From Planctomycetales bacterium (lineage in GTDB: Bacteria > Planctomycetota > Phycisphaerae > SM23-33), in the NCBI GenBank assembly GCA_030612725.1, contig JAUWNJ010000003.1, positions 1-64,000 on the forward strand: a stretch of 64,000 nt of DNA. Reading direction: 5' to 3'. The notes beneath the pieces were generated by a model. That model saw nothing but the letters and a program-made list of their open reading frames with translations. It was not told the origin of the DNA and searched no databases. This document shows, in pieces, positions 15,236 to 23,316 of this stretch. A program made the position numbers and the translations under genes. How positions within the stretch are numbered: the first letter of the stretch is position 1; every line of letters begins with the position of its first letter.

Positions 15236-16198
15236 TCAGAACCACCATTCACCACCGGCCGGTTGGCGGAGGATGATGCCGCGGAGGTATTCGACAGCCT
15301 TTTCGAAACCCTCCGACAGGCTCATCAGCGAGTCCTCATGCTCAATGCTAAGCACGCCGTCGTAGCCGTAGAGTCGCAGCATGGAGATGAACGGCTTCCA
15401 GAATTCGTCGCCGTGCCCGTAGCCGACCGTGCGAAAAACCCACGCGCGGTGCTTCACGTCGCCGTAACTCTTAATGTCCAGGTTGCCGATGACAGCCGAG
15501 TTGGCTGGGTCGATCGCGCAGTCCTTGGCGTGGACGTGGAAAATGCAATTGTTCTGTCCGAGGAAACGGGCGGCCTCGACCGGATCGATGCCCTGCCAGA
15601 AGAAATGCGACGGGTCGAGATTTGCGCCGAGTTGCTTACCCGCGGCTTTGCGCAGGCGGACGATGTCTTCGGGATTATGCACGACGAAGCCGGGATGGGC
15701 CTCGAAAGCGACCTTCACGCCGCACTTGGCGGCGAAGTCGTTTTCCTTCTTCCAGTACGGGATGATGACCTTATTCCACTGGTAATCGGCAATCTCCGAG
15801 AAATCCGTCGGCCAGGGGCAGGTAACCCAGTTGGGCGTCTTGTCGCCCGGCGCACCGCCCGGACAGCCTGAGAAGGCGACTACCACCGTCCCGAACTCCG
15901 CCGCCAGCAGGAGCGAATCGCGGTAGGCCTTATGATGTGCGGCGGCGATTTTTTTATCCGGGTGGACGGGATTCCCGTGGCCTGCGATACCGGCGACCTC
16001 CAGCCCGCGGTCGGCAATTTTTGCCTTCAGTTCGGCGAGTTTTTTCTTGTTCCGGTATATCCCGCGAAGCCTCCACGGGTCGCCCGGATATGCCCCGCAA
16101 GGCAGTTCAATAGCGTCCAGCCCAAGCCGCCGGCAGTAATCCAGCGCATCGTCCAGTTTCATACCGCCGAAAAGTGCTCCCATCACACCAAGTTTCAT
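15236..16198 (-). CDS. Sugar phosphate isomerase/epimerase (AP-endonuclease-2 fold)
   Basis: The 320-residue protein belongs to the xylose-isomerase-like TIM-barrel family. It starts MKLGVMGALFGGMKLDDALD. It contains LDAIELPCGAYPGD, the metal-ligand regions VAFEAHPGFVVHNPED and LGANLDPSHFFWQGIDPVEA, then HVHAKDCAIDP and a closing LSIEHEDSLMSLSEGFE. These Glu, His and Asp positions suit a divalent-metal isomerase or epimerase acting on a sugar. The exact substrate cannot be read. It lies 15 bases downstream of cstA on the same strand and has AAAGGAA before its start. A carbon-use operon with the peptide/pyruvate-type transporter is plausible. Confidence 0.88.
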   Translation of the reverse strand: MKLGVMGALFGGMKLDDALDYCRRLGLDAIELPCGAYPGDPWRLRGIYRNKKKLAELKAKIADRGLEVAGIAGHGNPVHPDKKIAAAHHKAYRDSLLLAAEFGTVVVAFSGCPGGAPGDKTPNWVTCPWPTDFSEIADYQWNKVIIPYWKKENDFAAKCGVKVAFEAHPGFVVHNPEDIVRLRKAAGKQLGANLDPSHFFWQGIDPVEAARFLGQNNCIFHVHAKDCAIDPANSAVIGNLDIKSYGDVKHRAWVFRTVGYGHGDEFWKPFISMLRLYGYDGVLSIEHEDSLMSLSEGFEKAVEYLRGIILRQPAGGEWWF

Positions 16199-16213
16199 CG
16201 TTGTGTTCCTTTC

Positions 16214-18088
16214 TTATTCAATTGGTTCTGTTGGTTTCAGATAACTACGCGCCTTTTTCCAGATAAGCACGGCCTCGAAAAGTATCCAGAGCATCAGCAC
16301 CTGCACCGTCAGGCCGAAGCCGAAGAGGAGGTAATTTTTCTTCGCCAGCCAACCGGCTTCGGGATTGAACATTTTCCACAACATCGCCCATGCCGGCATC
16401 ACCAGCATGAACGCCAGCGGGATAATCAGGAACCACACCGGCCTGCGCTTCTGCAGCAGGTAGAACACCAGCAGCAGAAAGATCATCCCCGCCAGCAGTT
16501 GGTTCAGCGCGCCGAACATCGGCCAGAGCGTCATTCCGCCCGCCCCCGGCGACTCGCCGGTGAAGATCACCACAAACGCCGCAACAATCAGCGCAAATGC
16601 CGTAGCCGCGTAACGATTGGTCAGAGGCTTGAATTTCACGTCGGCAGAGAGTTCCTGCACTACGTATCGTTGCAAGCGGGTGGCTGTGTCCATCGTGGTC
16701 GCAGCGAAACTGGCAACCAGGACCGCAAGGATACCGACGCCCATTTTCAGCGGGATGCCCAGCGACTTGAGGAAATTAGCCCCGCCCTCAATGAACGCCC
16801 CAATCTTTTGAGGTAGTTTGTGGCTGCCCCATGCGCCGACCTTTTTGCCCGTTTTCTTGTCGATTGTCGTCTTTTCCGAGTCGTACTTTGTCTTCCAGGC
16901 GGCGCTGCCGATCAGTTGGTTCCCGGATGCGTCCACTGTTTCGGCATATTTGTAATCGGCCCCTTCGCCCGTGCGATGAATCGCACCCATCCCCACGCCG
17001 GCACAGCAGACGAGGATGACAATGACCGCCAGGGCCGCTTCCATCAGCATGGAACCGTAACCGATCATCTGTGCATGTGGTTCCATGGAGACCTGCTTGC
17101 TGGTGGTGCCGGAAGATACCAGCGAGTGGAATCCGCTGACCGCCCCGCAGGCGATGGTGATGAACAGGAAAGGCCAAATGGGCGGGGCGTCGGACGGTAT
17201 ATCCGAAGCCGACGCTATCGCCGGAGCCGATCCGGTAAGGTCCGTATGCCCCGTTACGCTCGCCACTGCCAGACCCGCCACCATCAACCCCATCGCAAGG
17301 AACAGTTCATGACTGTTGATGTAATCCCTTGGCTGGAGGAGCGTCGAGACCGGCAACACAGACGCGATGAAACAATACACAAATAGTATCGCCGTCCAGA
17401 CGACTATGGGATTGAGGTAACTCCCCAGGAAGGTATCAGCGGGAATGACCTTTGCAATGTCAAGCGGGACCATAGTTCCGAGCCAGATGGCCAGGTACAT
17501 CACAGCCAGCGCCGCCAGCGAAGGCCATAACAGCCCGCCCTTCCTCTTATACACCCAGAAACCGACGATTAAGGCCAGTGGAATTTCTATCCAGACCGAG
17601 ATGACCGATTCGGGATACCTGGCGAAGATGATGGCAATCACCAACCCAAAGACCGCCAGGACCATCGTCAGTTCAAGCAGCAGGATGATAAGAAAGAGTA
17701 TCTTCGCACGCGGGCTGATGATTTTACCGGCTATTTCGCCGACGCTCTGTCCGCGATTGCGAAGCGAAACGACCAGAGAACCGAAGTCGTGGACAGCCCC
17801 GATGAATATCGACCCGAAAACCACCCACAGAAGCGCAGGCAACCAGCCCCAGAATACCGCTATCGCCGGTCCGACAATCGGGCCTGTGCCCGCGATGGAA
17901 GTGAAGTGGTGGCCGAAGATTACTCCCTTGCGCGTCGGAACGAAATCAACACCGTCAGCCAGTTCCTTACTGGGGACGGCAGCGTTTTTATCAAGCCGGA
18001 ATATCTTTTTCGCCAACCATCGGCCATAGGTGTTGTAGGCGATGATGAACCCGACGAAACTTCCGATAGCGATAAGCAACGTACTCAT
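16214..18088 (-). CDS. cstA: Carbon starvation protein A (CstA-family transporter)
   Basis: The 624-residue polytopic membrane protein carries the CstA signatures: AYNTYGRWLAKKIFRLD at the N-terminus, GVIFGHHFTSIAGTGPIVGP, and FGSIFIGAVHDFGSLVVSLR. Later ACGAVSGFHSLVSSGTTSKQ and FAATTMDTATRLQRYVVQEL follow. About 15-16 membrane helices can be seen. CstA proteins take up peptides or pyruvate during carbon limitation in characterised bacteria. AGGAGTG precedes the start. The sugar isomerase gene follows closely. The length fits the shorter CstA group. Confidence 0.94.
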   Translation of the reverse strand: MSTLLIAIGSFVGFIIAYNTYGRWLAKKIFRLDKNAAVPSKELADGVDFVPTRKGVIFGHHFTSIAGTGPIVGPAIAVFWGWLPALLWVVFGSIFIGAVHDFGSLVVSLRNRGQSVGEIAGKIISPRAKILFLIILLLELTMVLAVFGLVIAIIFARYPESVISVWIEIPLALIVGFWVYKRKGGLLWPSLAALAVMYLAIWLGTMVPLDIAKVIPADTFLGSYLNPIVVWTAILFVYCFIASVLPVSTLLQPRDYINSHELFLAMGLMVAGLAVASVTGHTDLTGSAPAIASASDIPSDAPPIWPFLFITIACGAVSGFHSLVSSGTTSKQVSMEPHAQMIGYGSMLMEAALAVIVILVCCAGVGMGAIHRTGEGADYKYAETVDASGNQLIGSAAWKTKYDSEKTTIDKKTGKKVGAWGSHKLPQKIGAFIEGGANFLKSLGIPLKMGVGILAVLVASFAATTMDTATRLQRYVVQELSADVKFKPLTNRYAATAFALIVAAFVVIFTGESPGAGGMTLWPMFGALNQLLAGMIFLLLVFYLLQKRRPVWFLIIPLAFMLVMPAWAMLWKMFNPEAGWLAKKNYLLFGFGLTVQVLMLWILFEAVLIWKKARSYLKPTEPIE

Positions 18089-18193
18089 AACGACACTCCT
18101 GTGCTACCCGCACCGGCGCATCTTACGCATCGCCGCCTCCGACGTCCAGTGGGCTTATGAGTGTTATCCAAACCAGGAAGAGATGGGGCTCCA

Positions 18194-18637
18194 CTATTGA
18201 GATTGAAGTTTTCGTATGTTTTTGAGCAGTAATTCCCTTATTTGTTCCGGCGATTTCAGGGCAACAAGGCGAGCCTCTGCTCTGATATTGCCCTGACCGG
18301 CAGTTTGAACCTTAAGACACCACAAACCGTATCGAATTCCTATCGGTCCCCGTACGAGTTGCAAATCGGTGATCTTTACCAACGGAATAGTCTTTTCGCT
18401 CTCCCACAAACGAATCCCCCACAGTTCTAAATGCTGTCGAATCAGAATCGTATCGTTTGGGGCTGAATAACTTAAGGAATCAGCCCATTTCCGAATAGCC
18501 TCACGCCCTCCAAGACGCAGCAAAATCCAAACAACAATCAACCCGACACCAAGGCAAAGCAACCCCATAAATAAAAATCCGATTTCAGTACAGCGAGCGA
18601 GTTTCTCGCGTTGAATTTCGAATGGCTCTGCACACAT
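18194..18637 (-). CDS. bPH2-domain membrane protein (YdbS-like)
   Basis: The ATG at 18637 (MCAEPFEIQREKLAR) has GGAG upstream and is chosen over 18694; the product is 147 residues. A single membrane helix (FLFMGLLCLGVGLIVVWILL) is followed by a bacterial PH-like domain. Its hallmarks are TIPLVKITDLQLVRGPIGIR and the closing LVALKSPEQIRELLLKNI. Proteins of this class have unknown biochemical roles; some relate to membrane stress or antimicrobial peptides. It stands alone, divergent from the TauE/SafE gene. Confidence 0.75.
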   Translation of the reverse strand: MCAEPFEIQREKLARCTEIGFLFMGLLCLGVGLIVVWILLRLGGREAIRKWADSLSYSAPNDTILIRQHLELWGIRLWESEKTIPLVKITDLQLVRGPIGIRYGLWCLKVQTAGQGNIRAEARLVALKSPEQIRELLLKNIRKLQSQ

Positions 18638-18822
18638 GATTGTCTCCATATTCAAAATCCCAATAGCCTGACCTGCTCCTGATTCTCGCGCCAACCTGAA
18701 TAAGAGTCAAATCTAAAATGGTGGGTGGCACCGGCGGATTGGTTTGAAGCCCAACGCAACCGCCTCACCTGGCGGACATATGACTGGCGATAGCCGAAGC
18801 GGTTCGCTAGCCTGTGGGGGTT

Positions 18823-19635
18823 ATGGAAATTCAGTACATATCGCTTGTCGCAACGGGAGCGGTCGCCGGGTTGCTCGGCGGGATGCTGGGCATCGGCGGC
18901 TCGTGCATTATGATCCCGGCAATGGTGTTAATCCTGGGAACCTATGACGCAGCCGGGGTTGACCAGATACACCAGTACATGGCTGCGGCAATGATCGTGA
19001 ATTTTCTGCTGGCGATTCCGTCGGTCCTCGCCCACCATCGGAACCGGGCGGTCTGGCCAAGGGTCCTGGCGCCGCTTGCCGGCGGAGCGTTGTTCGGAAT
19101 CATCGTCGGCGTTCAGACGAGTTACCTTTTCAGCAACACCGCCGCCGAATACCTTCGCTGGACGCTGGGGGCGTTTTTCCTGTACGTAGCGGGCCAGAAC
19201 GCCTGGCGGCTTGGCCATGCCCGACGGGCCGAGGGCCTCGCCAGGGAGCAGGTCGAGGCGATGCCGGTTTGGCGGAAACTGCTCGTCGGCGTTCCGATGG
19301 GTTTTTCAGCCGGGCTGCTGGGTCTTGGCGGCGGGACGCTGGCCGTGCCCGCGCAGCAGTCCATTTTGAGGATGCCCCTTCGTAATTCCATTGCCACGTC
19401 GTCGGCCACGATTGCCGCGATTGCCTGGTTCGGCGCGATACTCAAAAATGTCCAATTGGGATCCAACGGAACGATCGGGCGGAGTTTGATGCTGGTGGCG
19501 TGCCTCGCCCCGCCGGCGATGATCGTAGCCTACTTCGGCGGGCACCTGACACACAAACTCCCGCTACGGGTCGTACGCGTAGTATTCATGACGCTAATGA
19601 TCGCCTCGGCAGCGAAAATGTTCGGATGGGTATAA
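18823..19635 (+). CDS. TauE/SafE-family membrane permease (probable anion exporter)
   Basis: The ATG at 18823 (MEIQYISLVATGAVAG) or the GTG at 18814 may start it; the former gives 270 residues. Two homologous halves are visible. The first opens AGLLGGMLGIGGSCIMIPAM, the second MGFSAGLLGLGGGTLAVPAQ. This is the internal duplication of the TauE/SafE (DUF81) family. Around eight membrane helices are predicted. Members move sulfite, sulfoacetate or other anions; the substrate here is unknown. It is a single gene with no related neighbour. Confidence 0.9.
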   Translation: MEIQYISLVATGAVAGLLGGMLGIGGSCIMIPAMVLILGTYDAAGVDQIHQYMAAAMIVNFLLAIPSVLAHHRNRAVWPRVLAPLAGGALFGIIVGVQTSYLFSNTAAEYLRWTLGAFFLYVAGQNAWRLGHARRAEGLAREQVEAMPVWRKLLVGVPMGFSAGLLGLGGGTLAVPAQQSILRMPLRNSIATSSATIAAIAWFGAILKNVQLGSNGTIGRSLMLVACLAPPAMIVAYFGGHLTHKLPLRVVRVVFMTLMIASAAKMFGWV

Positions 19636-19672
19636 CCCGTATGAACGACCGGCAGCAGAAACATTCCGAGCA

Positions 19673-19734
19673 CGTAGGGTGGACCAACTGGCCCACCACA
19701 TGCAGACGCAGGCATCCCGCGGGCCCGCCCTACG
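19673..19734. repeat. Palindromic intergenic element
   Basis: CGTAGGG (19673-19679) and CCCTACG (19728-19734) bound a stretch with further complementary pieces (GGTGGACC, GGCCCACC). It fills the gap between the TauE/SafE and HEPN-like genes and resembles a dispersed stem-loop repeat. Confidence 0.45.
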
Positions 19735-19743
19735 AACTACAAA

Positions 19744-20463
19744 CTATTCAGGTTCCACGACGACGTGGTCAGAGCCAAAGCAGCCGGCACGATTGAAGAT
19801 TTCATCAAACAGGGCGGTCATCTGTTTCACAGCCTCCCGATAGTACCGCTCTTCGATTTCCAGGGTTCCCACTTCGTCCGGATCCGCCAAAGGGTCGTTC
19901 AACGCGACCAGCCGCACACCGCAGCCACGTGGCAACAGTTGCGTTATGCGACCGTCCCTCTTCTCAACGACACCATTCCGATGTGCGATGCAGTTCCGCA
20001 ACTCCTCAATGTCCAGTAGCTCGCCCCACCGCGGGTCCGACCACCAGGAGGGCAACCGGGCAACCTTCGTCCAGAACTTCTTGAACCGCTTCACAGGATT
20101 CTTGACTTGCTGGTCCTCCATGTCGAGCGCGAAGTCTTTTCGCTTCATGATCTCCTGGGCGAGCAAGGACAGATTTGACTCGACCAAGGTGAAAATGCTC
20201 ATGAGGACCGTGAATCTGAGTATCCGTGGAAAATCGATGGCATATCGCTGGTTGCACTCGTCAATCTCGTGCTGGCGTACGCAAAACCATTCCCGCTCGG
20301 ATTCATCCGACGAATCCGGCGGCGTTCGGTTCTCGGTGAGGACTTGGCTCACGGCCGCATCATGGCTTTCCTGAATGTGGACTTCTACAAAGCCGATGTA
20401 GTCCTCCAACGCCTTGAACCGCGCCATTACTCGGGTTCTGAAAAGGTCGAACTTGATCCGCAT
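19744..20463 (-). CDS. HEPN-like protein with RNxxAH motif
   Basis: The 239-residue, largely helical protein is of unknown family. The segment IEELRNCIAHRNGVVEKRDG (near residue 160) contains RNCIAH, matching the RX4-6H motif of HEPN ribonucleases and their relatives. Hydrophobic helices precede it (FTVLMSIFTLVESNLSLLAQ). HEPN proteins with this motif often cleave RNA in toxin or defence contexts, but standalone ones of this shape may be non-toxic. No nucleotidyltransferase antitoxin lies next to it. The assignment is by motif only. Confidence 0.6.
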   Translation of the reverse strand: MRIKFDLFRTRVMARFKALEDYIGFVEVHIQESHDAAVSQVLTENRTPPDSSDESEREWFCVRQHEIDECNQRYAIDFPRILRFTVLMSIFTLVESNLSLLAQEIMKRKDFALDMEDQQVKNPVKRFKKFWTKVARLPSWWSDPRWGELLDIEELRNCIAHRNGVVEKRDGRITQLLPRGCGVRLVALNDPLADPDEVGTLEIEERYYREAVKQMTALFDEIFNRAGCFGSDHVVVEPE

Positions 20464-20589
20464 GGTATTGGTTCCTTCGGCCAGACATCAACCGGCACTT
20501 CGGGTGTCACTGGTCTGCCAGTTGCGCTGCGCGCGGCAGATGCATCAGGGCTTGATTTCCATCGCGGCGTCGCCCCGGCTGTTCTTTGG

Positions 20590-21903
20590 CTACTCGCCCG
20601 TAACGAGTTCAAAGTACAGCACACGGAATTTAAGATTGGTCTGCGGGGTCTTGTCTCCCTGTTTCGATGTCAGCTTCTGAACACTCTCATCAATCTGGCT
20701 GCTTGCCCTCTTCCCCAACCCTGGTGGGATGATCCCGCTGTAGGTTACGAGGTCAAAATCAATGACCTCTCCTTTGTCATTGTGGAAGATCACGGCGCAG
20801 ATGACATTCTTAACCGGATCACGGAGTTTGTTCCGAAGCGTAAAGGAGTATTTCCCGTACCATTGGAGAACTGGTTTCTCCCACAGGAAATCAGACGCTT
20901 CGACCCCCTCTGTGCTTCGCCCGCCCATCTCGTCGAGGATCGACTTTTCTTTTTTGTTCTTCCTCGCTTTGGCCGCTTTGGGCAAGGCCTGTGGGGCCTT
21001 GATTGCCGGTATCAGCGCCGACAGATATCGACTCGGAATGGCGAAATTGAGGTTCTGGCCTCCCTTGAAGGTCGCTACTGCGACCCCGATGACTTCGCCC
21101 TTGCTGTTGACCACCGGGCCGCCGCTGCTGCCAGGCGAAATCGGGGCTGTGATCTGGAGTAGCCAATCGGCTCCGACCTTGCGGATGCTGCTGACGACGC
21201 CGGCAGAGAAGGTGCCCTCCAGTCCGCGCGGGTTCCCAACGGCAAAGACATTGTCGCCAACGGCGACCTGGCTACTGTCGCCGACAGTCAAGGATGCGGC
21301 CTTCAGCCCGTCGATAGCAAGAAGCACCAGGTCTCGCGCGGGATCGGAGGCGACGACGCCCCGAACATTATACTTGGTCTTCTGATCCACGAGCTTGGCG
21401 TAACCGCGCGCGGCACCCTCGATGACGTGAAGGTTCGTCGCAATTACCCCGTCTCGGACGACAAAACCGCTGGCCATCGCGACGGGCTGTCCGTTGACGT
21501 CCTGCATGACCAGGAGCACGACCGAAGGCGAGACCTTCGCCGCAATCTGTCGAGGGCTTATACCCGAAGGCTGCGTGGACACGACGGGTTGTGATTTTTC
21601 TCCGGTTTTTACCGCCTGCGCAAGTTGCTGGGGCGGTTCTTCATTTAGCCCCGGACTGCCCGTGTTCGCAACCTTATAGACCAGGAAGGCAAGGAGGGCT
21701 ATACCTGCCAGGGCCATTACTATTATGGACGTTTTAGCAACCCATCCGAGTTGCGCTTCGGAATAGTCCGAGGCCGCCGGACTCTGCGAGGCAAGTGAAG
21801 GCTGGAAGGTGTGTTTACATATCGGGCATTGTATGCGTACCGGGTTGCTGGTATCCGAAAATCGCAACCGTTTACCACAATTTGGACAATTGACGTGCGC
21901 CAT
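20590..21903 (-). CDS. Membrane-anchored trypsin-like (HtrA-type) serine protease
   Basis: The ATG at 21903 (MAHVNCPNCGKRLRF) is chosen because a zinc-ribbon domain begins there (CPNCG and CPICKH, MJ0042-like). The 437-residue product then has one membrane helix (IIVMALAGIALLAFLVYKVA), a linker, and a trypsin-fold domain with the full triad: His in GVIATNLHVIEGA, Asp in DPARDLVLLAI, Ser in ISPGSSGGPVVNSKG. No PDZ domain is evident. The C-terminal ~110 residues after a Lys-rich linker resemble a beta-rich extracellular module. It probably degrades or senses damaged proteins outside the membrane; the cytoplasmic zinc ribbon is a feature often seen in planctomycetes and myxobacteria. Confidence 0.85.
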   Translation of the reverse strand: MAHVNCPNCGKRLRFSDTSNPVRIQCPICKHTFQPSLASQSPAASDYSEAQLGWVAKTSIIVMALAGIALLAFLVYKVANTGSPGLNEEPPQQLAQAVKTGEKSQPVVSTQPSGISPRQIAAKVSPSVVLLVMQDVNGQPVAMASGFVVRDGVIATNLHVIEGAARGYAKLVDQKTKYNVRGVVASDPARDLVLLAIDGLKAASLTVGDSSQVAVGDNVFAVGNPRGLEGTFSAGVVSSIRKVGADWLLQITAPISPGSSGGPVVNSKGEVIGVAVATFKGGQNLNFAIPSRYLSALIPAIKAPQALPKAAKARKNKKEKSILDEMGGRSTEGVEASDFLWEKPVLQWYGKYSFTLRNKLRDPVKNVICAVIFHNDKGEVIDFDLVTYSGIIPPGLGKRASSQIDESVQKLTSKQGDKTPQTNLKFRVLYFELVTGE

Positions 21904-21992
21904 GAAGATATTATCTCCCGATAAGCCATTTCTGTCAACGGGGTGAATGGAAAGGATAGCGTAAAGTTTGCAGGGCGGGCCTACGAACTCAC

Positions 21993-22589
21993 TCACTCCG
22001 AGTACTGCCTGTGCAGGCTTACGAGCAAAGCAATGTCGCCCTTATCCGCCTGCTTGATGGCCTCCATATATCTGTCCCGAATGACACTGGTCGCTTGCCT
22101 CAGTTCTGTTGGCCAGGTGATTACCGGGCCGCCGTTTTGTTTTATCCAGATGTTCGCCAGGAGGCGCGACCACCGGCCATTACCATCCAGGAATGGATGT
22201 ATTTGTACCGACCGATGATGCAATGTCGCAGATTGCTCGATCAAGTCCCACTCGCCTTCTCGCCAGCATGCCAGGTCCCGGGCGAGGTTCTCCAGGGCTG
22301 TTTCGACTTGATGCGCGGGAACACCAATGTTAAGGCCGTCGGTTGTGCGAATCTTCCCAGCCCACACCCACACCGCTGAGAACATCTCTTTGTGCAGACG
22401 GAGCATCCACCTGCTAGTGAACGGGGCCATACGTTTCGTAGGTTTGCGGTTCAGGTACTTACTGAACGCCTCATAATTGTTCAAGAACTCGGCTGCGTTG
22501 AGTTGCTCTCGGGTCTTGACTCGCCTGAGCTTCAGGCCCGAATAGTCATCAAGCGGAGTTTCGCCTTGAAGATTACGATGTAGATTCAT
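21993..22589 (-). CDS. Fic/DOC-family protein (mobile mystery protein B type)
   Basis: The ATG at 22589 lies two bases after the stop of the HTH gene and is chosen over the upstream TTG; the product is 198 residues. The Fic core HPFLDGNGRWSRLLAN (near residue 135) matches HPFX(D/E)GNGRXXR in full, so AMPylation or related nucleotide transfer is possible. Upstream blocks (LRLHKEMFSAVWVWAGKIRT) match the family called mobile mystery protein B. The inhibitory S/TxxxE(G/N) helix of class II/III Fic proteins is not obvious. With the HTH partner this forms a toxin-antitoxin-like pair found on mobile DNA. Confidence 0.85.
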   Translation of the reverse strand: MNLHRNLQGETPLDDYSGLKLRRVKTREQLNAAEFLNNYEAFSKYLNRKPTKRMAPFTSRWMLRLHKEMFSAVWVWAGKIRTTDGLNIGVPAHQVETALENLARDLACWREGEWDLIEQSATLHHRSVQIHPFLDGNGRWSRLLANIWIKQNGGPVITWPTELRQATSVIRDRYMEAIKQADKGDIALLVSLHRQYSE

Positions 22590-22591
22590 TG

Positions 22592-22972
22592 TTACGCCCA
22601 AAGCCGGAGCGCCGGACCGGACAGAAGTTCATCCTCAGCCTGTCGCTCAACACGTTTGAGAACGTCGGGGCCAACGGCTTGGGCCTCCAGGGCGGCGCTG
22701 CCTTGGGCCATGACTACAAGTCGGTGGGCCTTCGCCTTGGCCTGTCTTCGTTTGACCGCCGAGAGTTTGCTCGCTCGCACAAGTCCGACCTGTGCCCCTA
22801 ATGCCTGGGAAATCGCCAAAACCGTGGACAGATTTGCGTTTTTCCCGCCTCGCAAAACCCCCTGGACGGTCAGCACAGTAAGGCCGCTCCGTTCCGCCAG
22901 CGCCTTACGGGACATGCCTAAGCCTTTTCGCCGGGCTTCGAGTTTGGTCAATATGTTTTGTGCCTGCGTCAT
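22592..22972 (-). CDS. XRE-type HTH protein (mobile mystery protein A type)
   Basis: The ATG at 22972 (MTQAQNILTKLEARRK) has AAAGGAAA upstream and is preferred over 23023; the product is 126 residues. The helix-turn-helix is MSRKALAERSGLTVLTVQGV followed by NLSTVLAISQALGAQVGLV. A charged tail (VKRRQAKAKAHRLVVMAQGS) could contact the Fic partner, which begins two bases downstream. A good promoter with dyads lies directly upstream, consistent with autorepression. Confidence 0.82.
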   Translation of the reverse strand: MTQAQNILTKLEARRKGLGMSRKALAERSGLTVLTVQGVLRGGKNANLSTVLAISQALGAQVGLVRASKLSAVKRRQAKAKAHRLVVMAQGSAALEAQAVGPDVLKRVERQAEDELLSGPALRLWA

Positions 22973-22993
22973 TCTGATTTCCTTTCCCACTGT

Positions 22994-23052
22994 ATAATAC
23001 GGCATAAACTCCCTCGGAGTCAAGGAAAAACATATAATTAAATATATGTTTT
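22994..23052 (-). promoter_or_regulatory. Promoter and dyads of the HTH-Fic operon
   Basis: On the minus strand TTGACT (23018-23023) and TATTAT (22994-22999) are 18 bases apart, a near-consensus promoter. ACTCC-CTC-GGAGT (23008-23020) overlaps the spacer and -35. AAAACATATA/TATATGTTTT (23027-23052) is a perfect 10-bp inverted repeat with a six-base centre just upstream. Both are candidate operators for the HTH protein. Confidence 0.6.
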
Positions 23053-23164
23053 ATCGTCATCAATAAGGCGTAAGCATCGGAATTTGCAGCAGTTGCCCCG
23101 AAAGCCGAACATAATACGAATTCTCTCATGCCGCGTACGAAAAGTTAATGCGCTGGCGAGATAA

Positions 23165-23240
23165 ACGAGCCGTGACCGCGAGGGAGCGGTCAGACCGATG
23201 CGAAAGTATTAATAACCGCTCCTTTGCAGTCGCGGCTCGT
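23165..23240. repeat. Large imperfect palindrome upstream of murJ
   Basis: Arms of about 26 bases begin ACGAGCCG and end CGGCTCGT. The inner sequences AGGGAGCGGT and ACCGCTCCTTT also pair, giving roughly 21 of 25 matches in the core. The form suggests a dispersed extragenic palindrome. It occupies the 290-base gap between the HTH-Fic promoter and murJ. Confidence 0.6.
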
Positions 23241-23316
23241 AAGGCGCTCTACTTCCGCGCCATCTGTAATCTGGGGTCTTTCGTTTGGGGGTTTGATGTT
23301 GCATAATCTGCTGTGA

